From the NCBI RefSeq assembly GCF_000686805.1, contig NZ_JMLP01000042.1:1-9472 (forward strand): 9,472 bases of DNA. The letters run 5' to 3'. The notes under the pieces are model-generated. The model made no database searches. It was not told where the DNA came from and worked only from the letters and a program-made list of their open reading frames with translations. The position numbers and the translations under genes were made by a program. The stretch is from Bacillus sp. UNC41MFS5. Its GTDB lineage: Bacteria > Bacillota > Bacilli > Bacillales_B > DSM-18226. Shown piece by piece: positions 5,713-9,472 of this stretch; position 1 is the stretch's first letter; each line of letters opens with the position of its first letter.

Positions 5713-7092
5713 TTAACTGACTTGTTTATACGATTTGAAAATTGTTTTCTTCATAATGAATCGTCTGTTAATAAAGATAGCTACCAACAAAGCTAGTAAA
5801 CCGGTTAGAAGTACATTGCCGTAAGTTTCAAGAGGAAATGGTTTGCCCTCAAGGTGGATATCATTGGAACGATATTCGAGTCGTTTCACTGCATGCTTGG
5901 CAGTTAAAAGGTCTTCTTGTTTAGCTAAGTCTTCCAATGGTGCTTCAAATACATATCTATTTGGTGAATCGCTATGAATGAGGTTCGTCTCTTTAGAATT
6001 ACCTTTTTCACTCCAAAGTTTTACGTCGGCTGCCGCTAGGGATTTTGCGTTGCCACCTGGTATGATCATTTTATCCAATCTTGGAGCATTCGATATTTGA
6101 TGCCTAGCCACTATATTAAGGTGATGTTTTGTAGCAATGGGTGCATCCGAACTCGAAACGGTCAAGACTTGTGTCGTTCCTGTGGCTGCGTAAGTATCAA
6201 ATATAGAAGATAATGCGATTTCATCCATGTCGTTATAAAGTAGTACACCTGCCTTTGTCTTATTCCACTGGAAGGAAAGATTCAATAAAAAAGTTGCAAA
6301 ATATATGTCCTTTTGAAAAGGTTCTACTTTTGGGTTTTGAACGAAGTGGTAAGAAGGATAACTGATTTCTTTCGATATTTTTTTAGCCATGGGTTCTCCT
6401 AGTTTTTGAGCTATCAGATGCAGCACAGCATCGATACCTGCAGTTTGACCCGCTGAAGTTAAGGTGTTACCTTCGTGGACATACCGCACATCCTCTTTCC
6501 AATGAGTGTCAGGATATTGCTTGCTTAGTAAAGATATCCCTTGCCAGTGTGTGGTGGCTGATTTTCCTTTTAATAAGCCTGCATCGGCAAGATTCTCTGA
6601 TCCACTGCAAATGCTCAAGATAGTGGTTTTACTGCTGGAATGTTGTTGAATCCATTCCCGAGTGGGTAGATATTTCTTTTCATCAAATATCGGCATGTAA
6701 GGAACGACGATAATGTCGGGACTTTTGCCTAATAATTTATCTAATTCTTTATAAGAGTAATGGGGGACTACATCCAGACCGCCCGATAACGTCTTTACGT
6801 TTTTGTCTGGAGCAACAGCAAATACATTAAAAGCGTTTGTTCTAGATAACAAATCATAGGGAATCATAAAATCAAATACCTCAGTGTCTACATTCGCTAA
6901 TAGAACTGCTACTGTAGGTTTATTAGGATCATACTTTGGTGGTTTAACACCATGTAGAGAAGGAACTGGCTCATGGCGGACATTCTTGAAAAAATCATTC
7001 TGTGAACGAACAAATCCGAGGAATCCCACCCCTCCCACAAACACGGCAAAAATCAATACATAAACAACGAAACTTACTACTAACCTTTTCAT
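5713..7092 (-). CDS. membrane-anchored tandem DJ-1/PfpI (GATase1-like) protein
   Basis: A 459-residue protein starting at ATG 7092 with GGAGGAGG upstream. Hydrophobic helix 4-26 is followed by a first DJ-1/PfpI-like domain (about 58-235). This has VAVLLANVDTEVFDFMIPYDLL, then DIIVVPY (126-132), the nucleophile elbow ILSICSGSENLADAGLL with Cys162, TTHW (180-183) and TSAGQTAGIDAVLHL (212-226). That order matches the sensor domain of GlxA/FtrA-type AraC regulators. A second related domain (about 280-400) has AGVLLYNDMDEIAL and DKMIIPGG but no cysteine elbow, so it is probably non-catalytic. A C-terminal helix (426-442) precedes a basic tail (RRFIMKK), so both domains probably lie outside the membrane between two anchors. 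No DNA-binding domain is present. Substrate and ligand are unknown. Translation is coupled to the overlapping ABC ATPase stub upstream. Confidence 0.82.
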   Translation of the reverse strand: MKRLVVSFVVYVLIFAVFVGGVGFLGFVRSQNDFFKNVRHEPVPSLHGVKPPKYDPNKPTVAVLLANVDTEVFDFMIPYDLLSRTNAFNVFAVAPDKNVKTLSGGLDVVPHYSYKELDKLLGKSPDIIVVPYMPIFDEKKYLPTREWIQQHSSSKTTILSICSGSENLADAGLLKGKSATTHWQGISLLSKQYPDTHWKEDVRYVHEGNTLTSAGQTAGIDAVLHLIAQKLGEPMAKKISKEISYPSYHFVQNPKVEPFQKDIYFATFLLNLSFQWNKTKAGVLLYNDMDEIALSSIFDTYAATGTTQVLTVSSSDAPIATKHHLNIVARHQISNAPRLDKMIIPGGNAKSLAAADVKLWSEKGNSKETNLIHSDSPNRYVFEAPLEDLAKQEDLLTAKHAVKRLEYRSNDIHLEGKPFPLETYGNVLLTGLLALLVAIFINRRFIMKKTIFKSYKQVS

Positions 7093-7193
7093 TTTATATT
7101 CCTCCTCCGGATATGAATGTTGTTATTCTTTAACGCGACAAAATCTCCAGACTCCAATGAATAAACTTTTGATACATCCTGAAAAAAAATCAT
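7089..7193 (-). pseudogene. truncated N-terminus of an ABC transporter ATP-binding protein
   Basis: Read on the minus strand, ATG 7193 has GGAGG six bases upstream and encodes 34 residues. They begin MIFFQDVSKVYSLESGDFVA and continue LKNNNIHIRR before ending at TGA. This matches the usual first 30 residues of LolD/MacB-type ABC ATPases (I...VSKVY...G...ALK.V...I..GE). The normal continuation with the Walker A motif is missing. The TGA overlaps the ATG of the DJ-1 gene (ATGA), and the Arg codons CGG AGG AGG form the ribosome binding site of that gene. The simplest reading is a deletion that removed the rest of the ATPase and joined its start to the DJ-1 gene. Alternatively it now works as a coupled leader peptide. 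Confidence 0.6.
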
Positions 7194-7204
7194 TTTCTAC
7201 CTCC

Positions 7205-7427
7205 AAAATGTGGTTATTTGTTATTGAATACCTCTGTATTACATTTTACTTAGTTTGACCATGATAAAAACCGCACTCTTTTTGGGTATTACCGTAAAAT
7301 TTCGTGGTACCCCCACAGGGTATTTGTTGTTATCTTGATTTCATATTATCTTTTTTCTAAAACCTTCATAATTGTGCTAGAGCTTGATTTTTATATCAGA
7401 CTTCAGATTTAGCCGGTTTCAGACCAC
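7205..7427. other. non-coding leader region of the stub/DJ-1 unit
   Basis: No supportable gene. It contains the CsoR-like inverted repeat at 7308-7322 and a second TACCC half-site nearby (minus-strand AATACCC near 7284-7290). No sigma-A promoter with acceptable spacing was found on the minus strand. Confidence 0.4.
7308..7322 (-). promoter_or_regulatory. possible CsoR-family operator
   Basis: TACCC and GGGTA arms flank CCACA. On the minus strand the site reads AATACCCTGTGGGGGTACC, close in form to the G-tract inverted repeats bound by CsoR-type copper or sulfide repressors. It is about 115 bp upstream of the ABC ATPase stub. No copper gene is in the window, so it could be a leftover or a coincidence. 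Confidence 0.35.
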
Positions 7428-7456
7428 AAAAAAGACAGAGACTGAAATAGTCTCTG
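7428..7456 (-). terminator. intrinsic terminator, no gene attached
   Basis: On the minus strand an 8-bp perfect stem CAGAGACT/AGTCTCTG with a 5-base loop is followed by TCTTTTTT. No minus-strand gene lies between it and the next terminator upstream at 7609-7633, so it is either a second terminator for the DUF4430-like gene or a remnant of a lost gene. A further 7-bp stem CAAGTTA/TAACTTG lies at 7485-7511. Confidence 0.65.
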
Positions 7457-7576
7457 CCTAAGATATTGCCTTAAAAACCGATATCAAGTTAAAGAACTAG
7501 ACCCTAACTTGAACAATAAATAATTACTTCGCTTTTTGCGTCAAATGTGAATTAAAAGGGAGAGAATTTTCCACTC

Positions 7577-7645
7577 TCTCTTCAACTAAACTGCAACGTT
7601 ACTTAAATAAAAAAGCTGCCGAGATTCGCAGCTGGTTCTTCAACT
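7577..7645. repeat. dispersed palindromic repeat, copy H (right arm degenerate)
   Basis: Left arm CTTCAACTAAACTGCAACGTTA, then an A-run and the central stem AGCTGC/GCAGCT. The right side retains only GTTCTTCAACTC and lacks GCACCCG. It sits directly downstream of the minus-strand DUF4430-like gene. Confidence 0.7.
7609..7633 (-). terminator. intrinsic terminator of the DUF4430-like gene (central hairpin of copy H)
   Basis: On the minus strand AGCTGC/GCAGCT with an 8-base loop is followed by TTTTTTA. A second stem GAGAG/CTCTC followed by CCTTTT lies just beyond, at 7559-7580. Confidence 0.75.
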
Positions 7646-7695
7646 CTTATTTCTAAAGAGGCGAATTATTTAACCTCCGTGATGAACATTTCTTT

Positions 7696-8067
7696 TTATT
7701 TCATTATTTCTTGTTTATCGTAATCCCTTAACGCCCAAGTTAAAATATCATTTGCATAAAGTCCTACATCGTCTGGTGGAATTTCAACAAATTCACCATC
7801 AATAAATGCAGCCCAATGGATGTTTTCTGTAGGTTTTTCAACCAATCCATTGATTTCTGTAATCATACCGTTTGTTTCCGCTACATCAAAGTTGTTTTTG
7901 GTTATGTCGTAAATAGTGTCTCCCTCTTCAAATGTTATATTTTTCTTTACTATAACTTTATTGTTTTGATCCATAATCTGAATAATGCCATTTACTTCGA
8001 CTGCATATGCCGGATTTGCAAGCCATAAAGTAAACAAAAAGGGGAGTGCAAAAGCAAGTTTGTACAT
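7696..8067 (-). CDS. secreted DUF4430-like (transcobalamin C-terminal-like) protein
   Basis: A 123-residue protein starting at ATG 8067, chosen because AGGAGG lies directly upstream and a signal peptide follows. Residues 1-22 (MYKLAFALPFLFTLWLANPAYA) form a signal peptide with probable cleavage after AYA; there is no lipobox cysteine. The upstream frame to 8109 is rejected because it buries the ribosome site. The mature part has EEGDTIYDI (47-55), a GMITEINGL turn (67-75), NIHWAAFIDGE (82-92) and DDVGLYANDILTWALRDY (99-116). This is the pattern of DUF4430 domains, which are small extracellular beta-grasp-like modules found alone or attached to surface proteins in Firmicutes. Ligand unknown. 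The transcript ends in repeat copy H, and a hairpin with a T-tract sits in its leader (8139-8161). Confidence 0.68.
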   Translation of the reverse strand: MYKLAFALPFLFTLWLANPAYAVEVNGIIQIMDQNNKVIVKKNITFEEGDTIYDITKNNFDVAETNGMITEINGLVEKPTENIHWAAFIDGEFVEIPPDDVGLYANDILTWALRDYDKQEIMK

Positions 8068-8133
8068 ATATATCCTCCTCATTTTTTTCTTATTTTTTCC
8101 TAATGTCATTTAATTATGAGTGTTGTTTTAATA

Positions 8134-8161
8134 TAAAAACACCTAACAAGTTGTTAGGTGT
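8134..8161 (-). terminator. intrinsic terminator upstream of the DUF4430-like gene
   Basis: A perfect 9-bp stem ACACCTAAC/GTTAGGTGT with loop AAGTT. On the minus strand it is followed by TTTTATATT, about 70 bp before the DUF4430-like start codon. No minus-strand gene precedes it within the window, so it is either a leader terminator or the end of a lost upstream gene. Confidence 0.65.
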
Positions 8162-8284
8162 AATTTCAAATATAAATAGAATTAACTATAACAAATGTGG
8201 TTAATGACACCGGTTTATCGCTAAAATTTAATCTAGGTTTTAAGCGATTGAAAAAGAATCAATTTTTTTGTATTTTTGACTGTT
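8162..8284. other. AT-rich spacer with one imperfect hairpin
   Basis: No gene. Positions 8218-8247 form TCGCTAAAA/TTTTAAGCGA with one bulged base. I found no riboswitch-type motif (no cobalamin box, no T-box core). Confidence 0.4.
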
Positions 8285-8378
8285 ATTAAACTATCCTGAG
8301 ACATTACTTCAATAAGCAAATTGCAATCCTCCGTATTGAAGCATCGCACCCGTTTGTTTAAGTACATTTTTTCACAAT
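8285..8378. repeat. dispersed palindromic repeat, copy I (complete)
   Basis: Left arm TTAAACTATCCTGAGACATTA; right arm GCACCCGTTTGTTTAAGTAC, ending TTCACAAT. The inner stem CTTCAATA (8307-8314) pairs with TATTGAAG (8334-8341), as in copy C. There is no minus-strand gene immediately upstream of it; a terminator remnant (8406-8436) and the truncated SDR gene occupy that place. Confidence 0.75.
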
Positions 8379-8405
8379 CTGATGAATAAGGTTTTGTTAT
8401 CTGCT

Positions 8406-8436
8406 ACAAAAAGGGAACGCCAAATGACGAACCCTT
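8406..8436 (-). terminator. orphan minus-strand terminator at a gene junction
   Basis: On the minus strand AAGGG/CCCTT plus an inner CG/CG pair, separated by a 2x2 internal loop, is followed by TTTG. It belongs to no present minus-strand gene and abuts the broken start of the SDR remnant. Confidence 0.45.
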
Positions 8437-8437
8437 A

Positions 8438-8623
8438 GGAGTAGTTGCTACTGATTTACCAGAAACAATTTCAGGTACAGAACTAAAATCTGCAATTGAT
8501 GATTTCTACAACATTGCAATTCCGGCTGAGAGCATTGCTCGTGCTATTGCATTTGCAATTGAACAACCATCAGATGTAGCGATTAATGAGATGATTATTC
8601 GACCAACAGTTCAAGAATTCTAA
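8438..8623 (+). pseudogene. C-terminal remnant of a short-chain dehydrogenase/reductase
   Basis: About 61 codons in frame ending at TAA 8621-8623. It reads GVVATDLPETISG, a linker, IPAESIARAIAFAIEQP, SDVAINEMIIRPT and QEF. This is the normal last quarter of classical SDR oxidoreductases: the PG.V.T.L loop, the AI.FAIEQP helix, then the VNE..IRPT strand. The Rossmann NAD(P) motif, the catalytic YxxxK and more than 150 N-terminal residues are missing. The SDR-like match begins at about 8438-8441; upstream lies an orphan terminator and repeat copy I. No start codon or ribosome site is present, so it is dead. The following cupin gene is probably a former operon partner, because SDR and cupin genes of this kind are often adjacent in Firmicutes. 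Confidence 0.8.
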
Positions 8624-8639
8624 AAAGAAAACTTATTTA

Positions 8640-8682
8640 ATGAAGCTGCCCCACTTTTATTTTTGGGACAGCTTCTTCATTA
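8640..8682 (+). terminator. intrinsic terminator after the SDR remnant
   Basis: GAAGCTG (8642-8648) pairs with CAGCTTC (8669-8675), then after a C-A mismatch CCC pairs with GGG. The loop is 12 bases and a TTCATT tract follows. It implies that the cupin gene needs its own promoter. Confidence 0.6.
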
Positions 8683-8753
8683 CCTTATTCTTTGCAATAA
8701 ATTTATCAGAAGGGGTAATAACATAAAAATTGAAAGAAAGTAGGAATTAAAAT

Positions 8754-9149
8754 ATGGCAAATGAACAATTAAGCAATAGCACAATCTTTCCATTGGGAAA
8801 AAAAGTTGAAGCAAACTTTATCGGTGATGCATACTTACAAATGGTGTTCACCGATCCAACGCCACTCAATGCATCAATCGGGAATGTAACCTTTGCTCCA
8901 GGAGCTCGCAATAACTGGCACACTCATAAAATTGGGCAAGTTTTGTTAGTTACAGGTGGTGAGGGTTGGTATCAAGAGGAAGGAAAACCAGCCCAATTAC
9001 TCAAAACGGGGGATGTGGTGAATATTCCACCGCATGTAAAACATTGGCATGGTGCGACAAAAAACAATTGGTGTGTACACTTAGCAATTACACCGGGAGA
9101 AACGGATTGGTTAGAACCTGTCGATGATGAATGGTATAAGAAATTATAA
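8754..9149 (+). CDS. single-domain cupin, hydroxynitrile-lyase-like/carboxymuconolactone-decarboxylase-associated type
   Basis: A 131-residue protein starting at ATG 8754, with TAGGA about eight bases upstream (modest). Cupin motif 1 is WHTHKIGQVLLVTGGEGWYQ (55-74) and motif 2 is GDVVNIPPHVKHWHGA (87-102). Predicted metal ligands are His56, His58, Gln62 and His97. Gln replaces the usual Glu, as in the manganese-dependent cupin hydroxynitrile lyases described from Granulicella. Most bacterial members of this group are annotated only as cupins and are found with carboxymuconolactone decarboxylase and SDR genes, so lyase activity is not claimed. It is cytoplasmic, with no signal peptide. It follows a broken SDR gene but is separated from it by a terminator, and it has its own strong terminator at 9171-9206. 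Confidence 0.85.
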   Translation: MANEQLSNSTIFPLGKKVEANFIGDAYLQMVFTDPTPLNASIGNVTFAPGARNNWHTHKIGQVLLVTGGEGWYQEEGKPAQLLKTGDVVNIPPHVKHWHGATKNNWCVHLAITPGETDWLEPVDDEWYKKL

Positions 9150-9170
9150 TATGAAATTAAAATATAAATA

Positions 9171-9206
9171 AAAGTCGATTTTTCATATGTGGAAATCGGC
9201 TTTTTT
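9171..9206 (+). terminator. intrinsic terminator of the cupin gene
   Basis: AAAGTCGATTT (9171-9181) pairs with AAATCGGCTTT (9193-9203), with one T-G pair, followed by six T. It lies about 20 bp after the stop codon. Confidence 0.85.
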
Positions 9207-9301
9207 CTATAACTTGTGAAGGATTGTACTGATATGAACGAAACTGTCAATGCTCCCTACCAAATTGGTTTTGGTTTCGGTTTTTGTGCAACTTTAAGAA
9301 G

Positions 9302-9330
9302 AGAAGCGTTTTTCGGCTTCTTTGCTTTTT
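9302..9330 (+). terminator. hairpin with T-tract (possible terminator)
   Basis: AGAAGC (9302-9307) pairs with GCTTCT (9316-9321), followed by TTGCTTTTT. A second short hairpin AGCCTT, loop TTC, AAGGCT follows at 9342-9356. Confidence 0.5.
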
Positions 9331-9367
9331 AGTTGGGTTTCAGCCTTTTCAAGGCTAGGGAATCTCC

Positions 9368-9465
9368 TTCTCAGCTTACTAACTGCTCCTCAATCTCCAA
9401 ATTGGCTGTCAAGTGCTCTCCTTGACAGCCAATTTGGAGATTGAGATACTTTTTAAAGCTGAGAA
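9368..9465. repeat. nested long palindrome with a perfect 25-bp inverted repeat
   Basis: Inner arms 9389-9413 and 9421-9445 are perfectly complementary over 25 bp with a 7-base loop (TGCTCTC). Outer arms TTCTCAGCTT (9368-9377) and AAGCTGAGAA (9456-9465) are also perfect (10 bp), with 11- and 10-base internal loops. TACTTTTT follows the inner stem on the plus strand, so it could also act as a very strong terminator. It may belong to a mobile element continuing beyond the window; no transposase is visible. Confidence 0.85.
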
Positions 9466-9472
9466 TGAATAA

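Noticed and set aside
7816..8028. 70-codon plus-strand ORF antisense to the DUF4430-like gene
   Set aside because: Cys/Phe-rich shadow without a ribosome site.
8068..8284. Cobalamin riboswitch or T-box in the leader of the DUF4430-like gene
   Set aside because: Neither conserved core was found by eye; only two hairpins are present.
321..8378. Interpretation of the repeat family as a CRISPR array
   Set aside because: Copies are about 95-125 bp, imperfect, irregularly spaced by genes and internally palindromic; there are no short regular spacers and no cas genes.
8972..9250. 92-codon minus-strand ORF antisense to the cupin
   Set aside because: Shadow of a well-supported cupin; it also reads through the cupin terminator.

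Overview
The window looks like an accessory stretch of an AT-rich, endospore-forming Bacillales genome (Bacillaceae or a close relative). The reasons are strong GGAGG ribosome binding sites, a YuiD-type phosphatase-like gene, small Bacillus-style orphan genes, and many short monocistronic units ended by intrinsic terminators. No rRNA, tRNA, CRISPR array or complete insertion sequence is visible.

Layout. Positions 1-1308 hold two plus-strand genes: a small unknown protein (72-284) and a 220-residue protein with a TIR/nucleoside-deoxyribosyltransferase-like fold (646-1308). Positions 1455-4790 form a run of small minus-strand genes: a SUKH/SMI1-KNR4 protein (1564-2364), a 57-residue protein (2581-2754), a small membrane protein (3056-3541), a four-cysteine zinc-ribbon-like protein (3795-4037), a decayed ORF (4070-4240) and a 48-residue basic protein (4391-4537). 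Positions 4861-5364 carry a YuiD-family gene in a locally more GC-rich block. Positions 5713-7092 (minus) encode a membrane-anchored protein with two DJ-1/PfpI-like domains. Its start overlaps a 34-codon stub (7089-7193) that looks like the beginning of an ABC transporter ATPase gene. Positions 7696-8067 (minus) encode a secreted DUF4430-like protein. Positions 8438-8623 are the C-terminal remnant of a short-chain dehydrogenase, followed by a Gln-type cupin (8754-9149). The window ends in three successive hairpins, the last a nested palindrome of about 98 bp containing a perfect 25-bp inverted repeat.

The most striking feature is a dispersed repeat present in nine full or partial copies (A-I), all in the same orientation. 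Each complete copy has conserved outer arms (left core ACTAACCTGCCCCGTTA, right core GCACCCGTTAGTTTAAG) around a central hairpin. The hairpin changes in sequence from copy to copy but generally keeps its complementarity. Read on the minus strand, the hairpin is usually followed by a T-rich run, and six of the nine copies sit directly downstream of a minus-strand gene. This suggests a mobile or duplicating terminator/3'-UTR cassette. Several broken genes and truncated repeat copies indicate repeated deletion and rearrangement, which the repeats may have promoted.

There is no clear multi-gene pathway. SDR plus cupin, and ABC ATPase plus DJ-1 protein, look like survivors of former operons. The TIR-like and SUKH genes are plausible conflict-related orphans. 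All functional assignments come from reading the sequence; no database search was run.
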